Shown here: positions 16,539 through 27,104 of the stretch, piece by piece
How the letters are laid out: each line of letters begins with the position of its first letter
How positions within the stretch are numbered: position 1 is the first letter of the stretch
Source of the DNA: Pseudomonas protegens CHA0
GTDB taxonomy: Bacteria; Pseudomonadota; Gammaproteobacteria; Pseudomonadales; Pseudomonadaceae
Direction of reading: 5' to 3'
Length of the DNA stretch: 64,000 nt
NCBI RefSeq assembly: GCF_000397205.1
Contig: NC_021237.1
Location: 1,179,001 to 1,243,000 of the forward strand
Position numbers and translations under genes: made by a program
The notes under the pieces: model-generated
Seen by the model: only the letters and a program-made list of their open reading frames with translations
What the model was told of the DNA's origin: nothing
Databases searched by the model: none

Positions 16539-17279
16539 TCACAGGGTGCAGATCAGCCCGGTTTGCAGGCAGTTGCGCTCGAAATCGTCCCAGTAGCCGA
16601 CGGGATGCTTGGCACGATTGGCGACGGAGATGATTGGCTTCTGCCACTGCAGCTTGGAGAAGCCGGCCTTGAGGATGGCGTGCTCGTAGGTGTCGCGGCT
16701 CCAGCGGTGGAAGGTGAAGGCGCTGGGCGGTTGGGTAACGAACTCGGCGTGATGGCGGAAGCCACCGGCATGGGCTTCTTCGCTGAGTACGTGGACGCCG
16801 TACTTGGTGAAGTTGCCGCGTTGCAACTCGAAGCCCGGGTCCACGGTGTAGGCGATGAGTTTGCCGCCGGGGACCATGTTCCTGGCCACGACCTTGAACA
16901 TCTTTTCCAGCTCTTGTGGCGATTGCGCGTAATTGAACAGCCAGGCCGCAGTGACGCGGTCGAAGTGCCCCAGTACGCCCATGTCGCAGACGTTGGCGAC
17001 GTGATACTCGATGGCCTCCTGGTTGCGCGCCGATTCCTTGCGTGCCAGTTCGATCATCGATGAGGAAATATCTACCCCGACCACCTTGCTGGCGCCCTGG
17101 TGGTAAAGCTCGCGGCCGAAGTAGCCGAAGCCGCAGGCCAGGTCCAGGACGGATTTGCCTTGGATGGCTCCCACCATATGGAAGAAGGTTTCGGTTTCTA
17201 CCGAGCGTTGCGAGGCGGTGTCGGTAAAGTCTTCAAAGCGTTCACCGATGGAGTCATAAGTTGCAGCTTGACTGGTCAT
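16539..17279 (-). CDS. toxA: SAM-dependent methyltransferase of the toxoflavin cluster (ToxA)
   Basis: 246 residues with a class I Rossmann methyltransferase core: motif I VLDLACGFGYFG (about 44-55), the acidic residue after strand 2 in VVGVDIS, and motif post-I later. In Burkholderia glumae ToxA carries out the N-methylations that finish toxoflavin from 1,6-didesmethyltoxoflavin. The ATG at 17279 has AGGTGA 6 bases upstream. Downstream, toxD follows after 41 bp. Upstream, a 101-bp leader with regularly spaced GGTTGTT repeats separates it from the YdcZ-like gene. The order here (A-D-B-C-E) differs from the A-B-C-D-E order of Burkholderia. Confidence 0.92.
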   Translation of the reverse strand: MTSQAATYDSIGERFEDFTDTASQRSVETETFFHMVGAIQGKSVLDLACGFGYFGRELYHQGASKVVGVDISSSMIELARKESARNQEAIEYHVANVCDMGVLGHFDRVTAAWLFNYAQSPQELEKMFKVVARNMVPGGKLIAYTVDPGFELQRGNFTKYGVHVLSEEAHAGGFRHHAEFVTQPPSAFTFHRWSRDTYEHAILKAGFSKLQWQKPIISVANRAKHPVGYWDDFERNCLQTGLICTL

Positions 17280-17338
17280 TGTTCACCTATCTGGTCGGCT
17301 GAGTGTTATTAACTTTCCGATGAGGAAATAGTTGGGCA

Positions 17339-17373
17339 GGTTGTTTCTGGTTGTTATCGGTTGTTGCGTTGTT
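17339..17373. repeat. Helically phased GGTTGTT repeats in the toxA leader
   Basis: GGTTGTT occurs at 17339-17345, 17349-17355 and 17359-17365, exactly 10 bases apart, followed by CGTTGTT at 17367-17373. On the transcribed strand the leader therefore reads AACAACC three times. Such an unstructured, regularly spaced array could bind protein or RNA; no function is known to me. Confidence 0.55.
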
Positions 17374-17380
17374 CTTATGG

Positions 17381-17827
17381 CTAGCCGCGAGTGGTAATGA
17401 TGAATCCACCAATGACGACTAATACGCCAATGAGTTTTTGCATGCTTATTGTTTGGCGTGGAAGACCGACCAAACCGAAATAGTCGATGAGCAAGGAAAT
17501 GATCAGTTGTCCGACAATCACTGTCATGATGAAGTTGAGGGCCCCTAGGCGTGGCGCCATCAGTAGGGCGACGGTGATGTAGAACACACCGGCAATCCCG
17601 CCCATCCAGATCCACCAGGGGCCTTCCTGAGCGGCTGCGAAGTTGGGGCGAGGAACTTTAATAAAGATTATTACAGCAATAAGTGCCAGTAGGCTGACAA
17701 GTAGTGATACCCCGGTGGCCCATAGTGGATGGCCTAATAGGTGTCCAAGTCTTGAATTGGTTCCTGCTTGTAGTGGTACTGCGAAACCGGCCAGGAGGCT
17801 TAGGAGGATTGATATTAGAAATGCCAT
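17381..17827 (-). CDS. DMT-family transporter, YdcZ/DUF606 type
   Basis: 148 residues with five hydrophobic segments, the size of single-repeat YdcZ (DUF606) proteins of the drug/metabolite transporter superfamily, which usually act as dimers or as paired halves. The N-terminus (FLISILLSLLAGFAVPLQAGTNSRL) and the closing KLIGVLVVIGGFI are typical. The ATG at 17827 has AAGGAAA upstream. It is the first gene on the minus strand ahead of toxA and could be an extra toxoflavin export or import protein; the 101-bp gap to toxA leaves open whether they share a transcript. Its base composition is visibly less GC-rich than the tox genes. The substrate is unknown. Confidence 0.88.
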   Translation of the reverse strand: MAFLISILLSLLAGFAVPLQAGTNSRLGHLLGHPLWATGVSLLVSLLALIAVIIFIKVPRPNFAAAQEGPWWIWMGGIAGVFYITVALLMAPRLGALNFIMTVIVGQLIISLLIDYFGLVGLPRQTISMQKLIGVLVVIGGFIITTRG

Positions 17828-18013
17828 GTTTTTTCGTTTCCTTTTTCCGGGAAGTTGTACTTTTATTAATATAATGGCGCCAATTCTTTGTTCTTATGCT
17901 GGGTATTCGCCACGCTGATCGTCCTCTGGGACCCTGGGCCAGACAGGCCGGCTGACCATCTCGGGCAGGATTGTTTTCCCCCGGGGGGCGGGGCTGCAGG
18001 GTGCGGAAAACTG

Positions 18014-18030
18014 ACCCGCGGGTTTACAAT
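18014..18030 (+). promoter_or_regulatory. Palindrome and -10-like box upstream of moaC
   Basis: The perfect 10-bp palindrome ACCCGCGGGT (18014-18023) ends just before TACAAT (18025-18030), a good -10, about 28 bases before the moaC start. A regulator bound here would overlap the promoter. No clear -35 is seen. Confidence 0.4.
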
Positions 18031-18057
18031 CGCCGCCACCAGATCAGGAGTAACGCC

Positions 18058-18531
18058 GTGCTGACTCATCTCGATTCCCAGGGGCGCGCCAATATGGTCG
18101 ACGTCACCGACAAGGCCGTGACCTTTCGCGAGGCGGTGGCCGAAGCGCGGGTGCGCATGCTCCCGCAAACCCTGCAGATGATCGTCAGCGGCGGTCACCC
18201 CAAGGGCGATGTATTCGCCGTGGCGCGCATCGCCGGGATCCAGGCGGCAAAGAAAACCAGTGACCTGATCCCCCTGTGCCATCCGTTGATGCTTACCAGT
18301 GTCAAGGTCGAGCTCAGTGCCGAAGGCGAGGACTGCGTGCACATCGTTGCGCGTTGCAAGCTATCGGGGCAGACCGGGGTGGAAATGGAGGCGCTGACCG
18401 CCGCCAGCGTCGCCGCGCTGACCATCTATGACATGTGCAAGGCGGTGGACCGGGGCATGACCATCGACAGCGTTCGGGTGCTGGAGAAGCTCGGCGGCAA
18501 GAGCGGCCATTACCAGGCGGATCAGGCATGA
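18058..18531 (+). CDS. moaC: Cyclic pyranopterin monophosphate synthase MoaC
   Basis: 157 residues. MoaC converts the MoaA product to cyclic pyranopterin monophosphate, the first molybdenum cofactor intermediate. Family segments are clear: [20 protein letters not shown], the [23 protein letters not shown] block, IPLCHPL and [20 protein letters not shown] with KAVDRGM. The start is the GTG at 18058, with AGGAG 7 bases upstream; an ATG further upstream at 17971 lacks a site and adds non-family sequence. Its stop overlaps the moaD start by 4 bases. moaC-moaD-moaE form one operon; moaA is not next to it. Confidence 0.97.
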   Translation: MLTHLDSQGRANMVDVTDKAVTFREAVAEARVRMLPQTLQMIVSGGHPKGDVFAVARIAGIQAAKKTSDLIPLCHPLMLTSVKVELSAEGEDCVHIVARCKLSGQTGVEMEALTAASVAALTIYDMCKAVDRGMTIDSVRVLEKLGGKSGHYQADQA

Positions 18532-18770
18532 AGATCTCGGTGAAGTTTTTCGCTCGCTACCGCGAGGCCCTGGGCATTGACGGGCTGGAGATCGAAGGCG
18601 TGTTCCAGCAGGTCGAGGATGTGCGCCAGGCGTTGCTGTCCCGGGACGGGGCCGAGGTATTGGCCGAGCAGAACCTGATGTGCGCCCGCAATGAAGAGCT
18701 GTGCCAGCTGGACGAACCCCTGGAAGACGGCGACGAAGTGGCGTTTTTTCCCACGGTGACCGGAGGTTGA
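18528..18770 (+). CDS. moaD: Molybdopterin synthase sulfur carrier subunit MoaD
   Basis: 80 residues, beta-grasp ubiquitin-like fold, ending in the required Gly-Gly (FFPTVTGG). The C-terminal glycine is adenylated by MoeB and carries the sulfur that MoaE inserts into the pterin. The ATG at 18528 overlaps the moaC stop (ATGA), so translation is coupled. It ends one base before moaE. Confidence 0.96.
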   Translation: MKISVKFFARYREALGIDGLEIEGVFQQVEDVRQALLSRDGAEVLAEQNLMCARNEELCQLDEPLEDGDEVAFFPTVTGG

Positions 18771-18771
18771 G

Positions 18772-19224
18772 ATGGCGATTCGAGTGCAGTCAGCAGCGTT
18801 CGATCCCGGGGCTGAAGTCAACGCCATGCACGCCGCGGATACCGGGGTGGGTGCGGTGGTCAGCTTTGTCGGCTACGTGCGCGATTTCAACGATGGGCAG
18901 GATGTCCACGGCATGTTTCTTGAGCACTACCCGGGCATGACCGAAAAGGCCCTGGGCAAGATCGCCGCCGAAGCCGAGCAGCGCTGGCCGCTGTTGCAAC
19001 TGGAAGTGCTGCACCGCATCGGCGCCCTGGAGCCGGGCGAGCCCATTGTGTTTGTCGGTGCGGCCAGTGCCCATCGCCAGGCTGCGTTCGATGCCTGTGC
19101 CTTTGTCATGGATTACCTGAAGACCCGGGCGCCTTTCTGGAAGAAGGAAAACACCGCCGACGGCCCGCGCTGGGTCGAAGGTCGCGACAGCGACCATGCG
19201 GCGGCCGCGCGCTGGAAAGACTGA
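18772..19224 (+). CDS. moaE: Molybdopterin synthase catalytic subunit MoaE
   Basis: 150 residues, the usual length. Family landmarks: GAVVSFVGYVRDFNDG near the N-terminus, LEHYPGM, HRIGALEPGEPIVFV, and the lysine-bearing DYLKTRAPFWKKE segment that forms the active site with the MoaD tail. It makes molybdopterin from cyclic pyranopterin monophosphate. It starts one base after moaD, with the ribosome site inside the moaD 3' end. It is the last gene of the moaCDE operon. Confidence 0.97.
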   Translation: MAIRVQSAAFDPGAEVNAMHAADTGVGAVVSFVGYVRDFNDGQDVHGMFLEHYPGMTEKALGKIAAEAEQRWPLLQLEVLHRIGALEPGEPIVFVGAASAHRQAAFDACAFVMDYLKTRAPFWKKENTADGPRWVEGRDSDHAAAARWKD

Positions 19225-19343
19225 TCCCCTGATACTTGCCGGCGGCACCTGAGCCCGCCGCAATCCAACCTGCAATCGACTACGACTGTTCCCGCCGAAC
19301 GCTGGGGATAAGTCGTTGCGCGCGTCGTTGACGATATGTACGT

Positions 19344-19360
19344 AAAAGTCCAGTATGGAT
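19344..19360. promoter_or_regulatory. Candidate DauR operator upstream of the amino acid binding protein
   Basis: AAAAGTCCAGTATGGAT (19344-19360) matches, at 13 of 17 positions, AAAAGTCCATAATAGAC found on the minus strand in front of dauB (23189-23173). Both lie just upstream of genes of the D-arginine locus. A shared DauR site is a reasonable inference; the real DauR motif was not available to me. Confidence 0.45.
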
Positions 19361-19442
19361 TAACAAGTACAAATAAAGCGTCGCCTGTTTCTCCTCTTCC
19401 TTCTGTCTTGCCAAACCAACAACAACCCGCGAGAGAACGAAC

Positions 19443-20219
19443 ATGAAAAAACTCCCCCTGATCAGTGGCCTGGCCTTGAGCCTGTTGGCGTGCAGCAGCC
19501 TGTTCGCGGCCGAAAAGACCCTGCGCCTGGGCATCGAGGCGGCGTACCCGCCATTTGCCTTCAAGACCGCCGAGGGCAAGATCGGTGGTTTCGACTACGA
19601 CATCGGCAATGCCCTGTGCGCGCAGATGCAGGTCAAGTGCGAGTGGATCGAGGGCGAGTTCGACGGCCTGATTCCTTCGCTGAAGGTGAAGAAGATCGAC
19701 GCTGCGCTGTCCTCCATGACCATTACCGCCGAGCGCCGCAAATCCGTGGATTTCACCCACAAGTACTACTTCACGTCGTCGCGCCTGGTGATGAAGAAGG
19801 GCGCCGAGGTGGACGACCAGTACGCCAGCCTCAAGGGCAAGACCGTGGGCGTGCAGCGCTCCACCACCACCGACCGCTATGCCACGGAGGTGTTCGAGCC
19901 CAAGGGCATCAAGGTGGTGCGCTACAGCAACAACGAGGAGATCTACATGGACCTGGCGGCCGGGCGCCTGGACGCGATCTTTGCCGACAGCATTCCGCTG
20001 GCCGACTTTCTGTCGATGCCCCGGGGGGCCGACTACGCCTTTGTCGGGCCTGAGCTCAAAGATCCGAAGTACGTCGGCGAGGGCGCCGGGATTGCCGTGC
20101 GCAAGGGCAACAGTGAACTGGTGGGCGAGTTGAACAGGGCCATCGATGATATTCGGGCCAATGGTGAATATCAGAAGATCCAGGCCAAGTACTTCAAGTC
20201 GGATATCTATGGGGATTGA
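19443..20219 (+). CDS. Basic amino acid ABC transporter periplasmic binding protein (LAO/ArgT type)
   Basis: 258 residues. A signal peptide (about 1-22, ending SLFAAE) exports it to the periplasm. The mature part is a type 2 solute-binding protein of the SBP_bac_3 family: [61 protein letters not shown] and [12 protein letters not shown]. The sequence resembles lysine/arginine/ornithine-binding proteins. It sits beside dauR-dauA-dauB exactly as PA3865 does in P. aeruginosa, so uptake of D- or L-arginine for this pathway is likely. No permease or ATPase gene is adjacent; it may share a transporter encoded elsewhere. A dau-like operator lies about 85 bases upstream of the start. Confidence 0.88.
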   Translation: MKKLPLISGLALSLLACSSLFAAEKTLRLGIEAAYPPFAFKTAEGKIGGFDYDIGNALCAQMQVKCEWIEGEFDGLIPSLKVKKIDAALSSMTITAERRKSVDFTHKYYFTSSRLVMKKGAEVDDQYASLKGKTVGVQRSTTTDRYATEVFEPKGIKVVRYSNNEEIYMDLAAGRLDAIFADSIPLADFLSMPRGADYAFVGPELKDPKYVGEGAGIAVRKGNSELVGELNRAIDDIRANGEYQKIQAKYFKSDIYGD

Positions 20220-20245
20220 GACATTGTGGCGTTCTTGAGGACGCC

Positions 20246-20310
20246 TTCGCGAGCGAGCTCGCTCCTACAGGTGTTGTGCAATTCCGCGTAGGAGCGAGCT
20301 TGCTCGTGAA
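20246..20310. repeat. REP-type inverted pair, gagcgagct subtype
   Basis: ttcgcgagcgagctcgctcctac and gtaggagcgagcttgctcgtgaa face each other across about 19 bases, between the converging binding-protein gene and dauR. This subtype differs in its core from the gccggc-type pairs in the rest of the window. Confidence 0.85.
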
Positions 20311-20313
20311 CCT

Positions 20314-20943
20314 TTATTGTCCCTTCAATTCCTTCAGGTGCTTGTACACCGTCGCCCGGCCCATGTTCAGCACGTTGGCCACGTAGTTGGAGGCGCTCTT
20401 GCCCTTGAAGGCGCCCTCGGCGTGCAGCGCCAGCACCAGTTCGCGCTTGTGATCGCGGGTCAGCAGGTTCAGCCCCAGCTGGCGCTCGCGCAGCCAGTTG
20501 TGCAGGAAGGTGTTGATCCGCTCCTGCCAGTCATCGCGAAACAGCGAGTCGGGCTGGGGAATCAGTTTGCTCGGCGACAGAAACAGGTCCAGCGCCGCCT
20601 TGGCGTTTTCGAACAGCGAGATGTTCAGGTTGATGCACAGCACCGCCTGGGGCTGGCCTTGGCTGTCGCGCAGCACGCTGCTGAGGCTGCGGATCTTCTG
20701 TCCGTCCCAGTTGAGTTTTTCATAGGGGCCGATGTTGCGTTCGTCGCGGTCGCCGCTGAGCAGGTCTTCCAGGGCTGCGTCGTCGCCCACTTCGCGTTTG
20801 GACAGGTTGTTGGCGATGTAGTCGATCTTCTGTGTACGCAGGTCGTGGAGCACCACCTCGGCATGGGGGAAGAACAGGGTGGCAATGGCATCGGCAATCG
20901 CCCGGAAATTGTCCAGGGCAGGGTCCTTTGCAGGTGAGGTCAT
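20314..20943 (-). CDS. dauR: D-arginine-responsive transcriptional regulator DauR (YheO-like PAS plus HTH)
   Basis: 209 residues: an N-terminal YheO-like PAS domain (about 10-130, with AVLCINLNISLFENA) and a C-terminal helix-turn-helix (about 150-205, NYVANVLNMGRATVYKHLKEL). In P. aeruginosa DauR represses the dauBAR operon and is relieved by D-arginine or its product. It is the third gene after dauB and dauA, 73 bp downstream of dauA, matching the P. aeruginosa order. The ATG at 20943 starts just before the PAS domain. A candidate operator lies in front of dauB. Confidence 0.92.
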   Translation of the reverse strand: MTSPAKDPALDNFRAIADAIATLFFPHAEVVLHDLRTQKIDYIANNLSKREVGDDAALEDLLSGDRDERNIGPYEKLNWDGQKIRSLSSVLRDSQGQPQAVLCINLNISLFENAKAALDLFLSPSKLIPQPDSLFRDDWQERINTFLHNWLRERQLGLNLLTRDHKRELVLALHAEGAFKGKSASNYVANVLNMGRATVYKHLKELKGQ

Positions 20944-21016
20944 GGTCGTACTCCAGGCAGCTTCAGCGCCCGCCGGCAGCGGGCGCTGGGAGTGTGCCGC
21001 AATCGTTGGGGGCGCC

Positions 21017-22189
<1,173 letters not shown>

Positions 22190-23143
22190 TTACTGCGGGC
22201 GCCGCAGGTGGTACAGGGCATTGGCCAGGGCGATGTCTTCCAGGCCCAGGCCGATGGAACGGAAGAACACCGGGCGTTCGGCATCCGGGAGCGGGGCCTG
22301 TTCGCTGAGCAACTCCGGCAGGTCGCCGAGAATCGCCGCACTGTCCCAGCCGTGCTGTTCGCCGGCGATCAGCATTTCACCGGCGCAGCCCGGTGTGGTG
22401 CGCCGGTAGTCGCAGTAGACCTGCATCTGTGCCAGGGCCGCGGGTGGCACTTCGTGGGCCCGTGGCGCATTGGTGCTGATGGAGGTGATCAGCGCCGGCT
22501 TGCCGAGGCTGCTCGGATCCAGCACGGGGCCGGCGGACGAGGTGCAGAGCATGATCACGTCGGCGCCCTCGGTGGCGTCCTCAAGCCGGGCCACCAGTTG
22601 CAAGCGCGGGTCGAGGGCTTGCAGGCGGGCAAGCTCTGCGGCGGGCTTGTTCGCCAGGCTCGGGGAGTAGAGGCGGATGCTCTGCCAGGGGCGCAGGTCC
22701 TGCACATAGCGCAAGTGCGCCTGGGCCACCGCGCCGCTACCGATGATTGCCAGGTGCCGGGTTGTGGGGGGCGCCAGGGCGTCGACCGCGACCGCTGTGG
22801 TGGCCGCGGTACGGGCGGTGGTCAGTTCGGCGGCGTCGCACAGCAGCAACGGCTGGCCGCTGTCCATGGACATCAGCAACGTCCAGGCGGTGACCAGCGC
22901 GCCTTGGGTACGGACGATGTAGGGCGAGGTCTTGACCCCGTACACCCGGTCTTCGGCCAGCACCCCCAGGTAATTGATGAAGTCGCCGGCCCCCTGGGGA
23001 AACTCCACCAGTTGCTGCGCCGGTTGCACGGCGAGCCCGGCAGCCAGGTCGCGGAACAGTTTGCGCAGGATCTGCGGCACGTCGATGCGTTCGAGCAATT
23101 GACGGGCCTCGGGGCGGGCAATCACGTAAGGCGTGCTGGACAT
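22190..23143 (-). CDS. dauB: NAD(P)H-dependent anabolic L-arginine dehydrogenase DauB (ornithine cyclodeaminase family)
   Basis: 317 residues of the ornithine cyclodeaminase/mu-crystallin family. It reductively aminates 2-ketoarginine to L-arginine, so with DauA it racemises D-arginine. Visible motifs: an N-terminal substrate half (VYGVKTSPYIVRTQGALVTAW), then the nucleotide-binding IIGSGAVAQAHLRY (about 140) and late GLGLEDIALANALYH. The ATG at 23143 has GGGAG 7 bases upstream. It is the first gene of the dauBAR operon and its promoter overlaps a near-palindrome GTCTATTATGGAC. Confidence 0.93.
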   Translation of the reverse strand: MSSTPYVIARPEARQLLERIDVPQILRKLFRDLAAGLAVQPAQQLVEFPQGAGDFINYLGVLAEDRVYGVKTSPYIVRTQGALVTAWTLLMSMDSGQPLLLCDAAELTTARTAATTAVAVDALAPPTTRHLAIIGSGAVAQAHLRYVQDLRPWQSIRLYSPSLANKPAAELARLQALDPRLQLVARLEDATEGADVIMLCTSSAGPVLDPSSLGKPALITSISTNAPRAHEVPPAALAQMQVYCDYRRTTPGCAGEMLIAGEQHGWDSAAILGDLPELLSEQAPLPDAERPVFFRSIGLGLEDIALANALYHLRRPQ

Positions 23144-23172
23144 GCAAGGGCTCCCAGGATTTAAACTAATTT

Positions 23173-23189
23173 GTCTATTATGGACTTTT
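23173..23189 (-). promoter_or_regulatory. Candidate DauR operator in the dauB promoter
   Basis: On the minus strand AAAAGTCCATAATAGAC contains the near-palindrome GTC-CATAATA-GAC and includes CATAAT, a plausible -10 that lies 16 bases after TTGCCC. Binding here would block RNA polymerase. A related sequence lies upstream of the binding protein gene at 19344-19360. Confidence 0.5.
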
Positions 23190-23214
23190 AGTTTTGGCGG
23201 GCAATATCCAAGCG

Positions 23215-23246
23215 AAAAAAAACGCAGCCTGTGGTCGGGCTGCGTT
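23215..23246 (-). terminator. Rho-independent terminator after rhlB
   Basis: On the minus strand AACGCAGCC, an 8-base loop and GGCTGCGTT are followed by a run of eight T. It ends the DEAD-box gene and also insulates it from the dau promoter just beyond. Confidence 0.9.
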
Positions 23247-23283
23247 TCTTCAGGTTGCCGGGGCGCTGCGGGAGCGCCGGCCG

Positions 23284-24780
23284 TCAGGCTTGCGGGCGCT
23301 TGCGCTCCACCGGGCGCAGCAGTTCGGCGGGCGGCATCTCGCAGCTGATCTTGCGGCCCAGCAGGGCTTCGATCGATGGCAGCTGGTAGGAGTCGTCTTC
23401 GCCGGCGAAGCTGATGGATACGCCGTCGGCACCGGCGCGACCGGTCCGGCCGATGCGGTGCACGTAGTCGTCCGGCACTTCCGGCAGGGTGAAGTTGATC
23501 ACGTGGCTGATGCCGTCGATGTGGATGCCGCGGCCGGCCACGTCGGTGGCTACCAGGACCCGGATCTTGCCTTCGCGGAAGCCTTCCAGGGTCTTGATCC
23601 GCTTGTGCTGCGGCACGTCGCCGGACAGCTGGGCGGCGTTCACCCCATCGCGTACCAGGCGTTCCTCGATGCGTCGCACTTCATCCTTGCGGTTGGCGAA
23701 GACCATCACCCGTTCCCAGCCGTTGTCGGTGACCAGGTTGTACAGCAGTTTGTACTTGTCGGCGCCGGCCACGGCATAGATGTGCTGTTCGACGTTGGCG
23801 TTGGCGACGTTCTCGGCTTCGATCTCGACGATGGCCGGGTCGGTGGTCCATTGCTTGGCCAGGTTCATCACGTCTTCGGTGAAGGTGGCGGAGAACAGCA
23901 GGGTCTGGCGCTCGCTCTTGGGGGGCGTCTGGCGAATGATCTGCCGTACCTGCGGGATGAAGCCCATGTCGAGCATGCGGTCGGCTTCGTCCAGCACCAT
24001 CACTTCGACCATGTCCAGGTGCACGTCGCCGCGCTGATTGAAGTCCAGCAGGCGGCCCGGGGTGGCGACCAGGATGTCGCAGTGGCGCGCTTCCAGGTGC
24101 TTGAGCTGCTTGTCGAAATCCATGCCGCCAACGAAGGTCATGACGTTGAGGCCGGTGTACTTGGTCAGCGCCGCGGCGTCCTTGGCGATCTGTACCACCA
24201 GCTCCCGGGTCGGAGCGATGATCAGCGCCCGTGGTTCGCCCATGTAGCGCTCCTTGGGCGGCGGGGTCTGCAGCAGCTGGGTGATGATCGACACCAGGAA
24301 TGCGGCGGTCTTGCCGGTACCGGTCTGGGCCCGGCCGATGGCGTCCTTGCCCGCCAGGGTATAGCCCAGCACCTGGGCCTGGATTGGCGTGCAATAGGGA
24401 AAGCCCAGGTCCTGGATGGCGTGCATCAGTTCCGGAGCGAGCTTGAAGTCGTGGAAGCGGGTCTTGCCTTCCTGGGGTTCGACCACGAAGTCTTCGAGTT
24501 TCCAGGTGCTGACCGGCGGTTTCGGCGCGCGCGGGCGACGCGGCTGCTCAGCTTTGGGTTGCTCGGCCTTGGGCTTCTCTTGGCGTGGGGCTTTGGGAGC
24601 GGAAGGGGTGGCCGGTGTGTTCACCGGTTCTTTTTTAGCTGCGGTAGCGGGTGCGCTCCGTTCCGGCTGACGGCCGTCATGACGGCTGCTGGAACTGGGG
24701 GAGGGGGCACTGGGGCTTGGCGCGAGCGGCTCAGCCTCGCTTTTACCGAAGATTTTCTTGAGTGCTTTGAGCACGGTCAT
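23284..24780 (-). CDS. rhlB: DEAD-box ATP-dependent RNA helicase (RhlB/RhlE type)
   Basis: 498 residues. A 100-residue N-terminal extension rich in Ala, Pro, Ser and Lys is followed by the two RecA-like helicase domains. Motifs: [14 protein letters not shown] (about 148-155), PTRELV, TPGRLLD, DEAD (about 263), SAT (about 295) and HRIGRTGR near the C-terminus. It unwinds short RNA duplexes and in many proteobacteria works in RNA decay with RNase E. The position between dauB and the carboxylesterase matches PA3861, annotated rhlB in P. aeruginosa. Paralogue naming within this family is loose. The low-complexity tail is likely an RNA- or partner-binding region. Confidence 0.9.
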   Translation of the reverse strand: MTVLKALKKIFGKSEAEPLAPSPSAPSPSSSSRHDGRQPERSAPATAAKKEPVNTPATPSAPKAPRQEKPKAEQPKAEQPRRPRAPKPPVSTWKLEDFVVEPQEGKTRFHDFKLAPELMHAIQDLGFPYCTPIQAQVLGYTLAGKDAIGRAQTGTGKTAAFLVSIITQLLQTPPPKERYMGEPRALIIAPTRELVVQIAKDAAALTKYTGLNVMTFVGGMDFDKQLKHLEARHCDILVATPGRLLDFNQRGDVHLDMVEVMVLDEADRMLDMGFIPQVRQIIRQTPPKSERQTLLFSATFTEDVMNLAKQWTTDPAIVEIEAENVANANVEQHIYAVAGADKYKLLYNLVTDNGWERVMVFANRKDEVRRIEERLVRDGVNAAQLSGDVPQHKRIKTLEGFREGKIRVLVATDVAGRGIHIDGISHVINFTLPEVPDDYVHRIGRTGRAGADGVSISFAGEDDSYQLPSIEALLGRKISCEMPPAELLRPVERKRPQA

Positions 24781-24877
24781 CTCATCAATTGGTTAAGGAA
24801 TGTACGCCGGCCAGTGTAATGCAAGAAGCGGGCGCGGCGTAGTCTGTTGCTCGCCGGGGGCACGGCGCGCGGATTTT

Positions 24878-26010
<1,133 letters not shown>

Positions 26011-27039
26011 ATGAAGATGTTGAAATCCACCCTGGCTGCCGTCACGGCAGCAACGGTGCTGGGTATGAGCGGTTTCGCACAGGCGGGTGCGACCCTCGAT
26101 GCAGTACAGAAGAAAGGATTCGTGCAATGCGGCGTCAGTGACGGTTTGCCGGGCTTCTCGGTACCGGATGCCACCGGCAAGATCCTCGGCATCGATGCCG
26201 ACGTTTGCCGCGCGGTGGCGGCTGCGGTGTTCGGCGATGCGACCAAGGTCAAGTTCAGCCAGTTGAACGCCAAGGAGCGCTTCACTGCGCTGCAGTCCGG
26301 CGAGATCGACGTGCTGTCGCGCAACACCACCTGGACCAGTTCCCGCGATGCGGGCATGGGCCTGGTGTTCGCCGGCGTCACCTATTACGACGGGATCGGT
26401 TTCCTGGTGAACAAAAAACTGGGCGTAAAAAGCGCCAAAGAGCTGGACGGTGCGACTATCTGTATTCAAGCCGGTACTACTACCGAACTGAACGTGTCGG
26501 ACTACTTCCGCGGCAATGGTCTGAAATACACCCCGATCACTTTCGATACCTCTGACGAAAGCGCCAAGTCCCTGGAGTCCGGGCGTTGCGACGTACTGAC
26601 CTCCGACAAATCCCAGCTCTACGCACAGCGCAGCAAGCTGGCAACCCCTACCGACTATGTCGTTCTGCCGGAAACCATCTCCAAGGAGCCCCTGGGCCCG
26701 GTGGTGCGCAAGGGCGACGAAGAGTGGTTCAGCATCGTCAAGTGGACCCTGTTCGCCATGCTCAACGCCGAAGAGGCGGGCGTCACCTCGAAGAACGTCG
26801 AGGCTGAAGCCAAATCCACCAAGAACCCTGATGTTGCACGTCTGCTGGGCGCGGACGGTGAATACGGCAAAGACCTGAAGCTGCCGAAGGACTGGGTGGT
26901 GCAGATCGTCAAGCAAGTAGGTAACTACGGTGAAGTGTTCGAGAAAAACCTCGGCAAGAGCACGCCACTGGCCATCGACCGCGGCCTGAACGCGCTGTGG
27001 AACAACGGCGGCATCCAATACGCACCACCTGTGCGCTGA
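26011..27039 (+). CDS. aapJ: General L-amino acid ABC transporter periplasmic binding protein AapJ
   Basis: 342 residues with a signal peptide (about 1-25, ending FAQAG). The mature protein is an AapJ/BztA-type binding protein: LDAVQKKGFVQCGVSDGLPGFS, GIDADVCRAVAAAVFGD, NAKERFTALQSGEIDVLSRNTTWT, and CIQAGTTTELNVSDYF. It collects glutamate, aspartate and a broad range of other L-amino acids in the periplasm for AapQMP. The ATG at 26011 has GGAGGT upstream. The whole aapJQMP operon follows on the same strand and ends at a strong terminator. The gap to aapQ is 65 bp. Confidence 0.95.
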   Translation: MKMLKSTLAAVTAATVLGMSGFAQAGATLDAVQKKGFVQCGVSDGLPGFSVPDATGKILGIDADVCRAVAAAVFGDATKVKFSQLNAKERFTALQSGEIDVLSRNTTWTSSRDAGMGLVFAGVTYYDGIGFLVNKKLGVKSAKELDGATICIQAGTTTELNVSDYFRGNGLKYTPITFDTSDESAKSLESGRCDVLTSDKSQLYAQRSKLATPTDYVVLPETISKEPLGPVVRKGDEEWFSIVKWTLFAMLNAEEAGVTSKNVEAEAKSTKNPDVARLLGADGEYGKDLKLPKDWVVQIVKQVGNYGEVFEKNLGKSTPLAIDRGLNALWNNGGIQYAPPVR

Positions 27040-27104
27040 TGGTTCTATCACCCGGCGGGCCAACCGCCGGGTGATGTTCTGTTCCATTATTCCTGGGGCA
27101 CTTC

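Noticed and set aside
6331..17827. Prophage or genomic island with attachment sites at the tox locus
   Set aside because: No integrase, tRNA gene or direct repeats at the edges were found. The flanking genes are ordinary. Transfer may still be old, but this window shows no direct mark.
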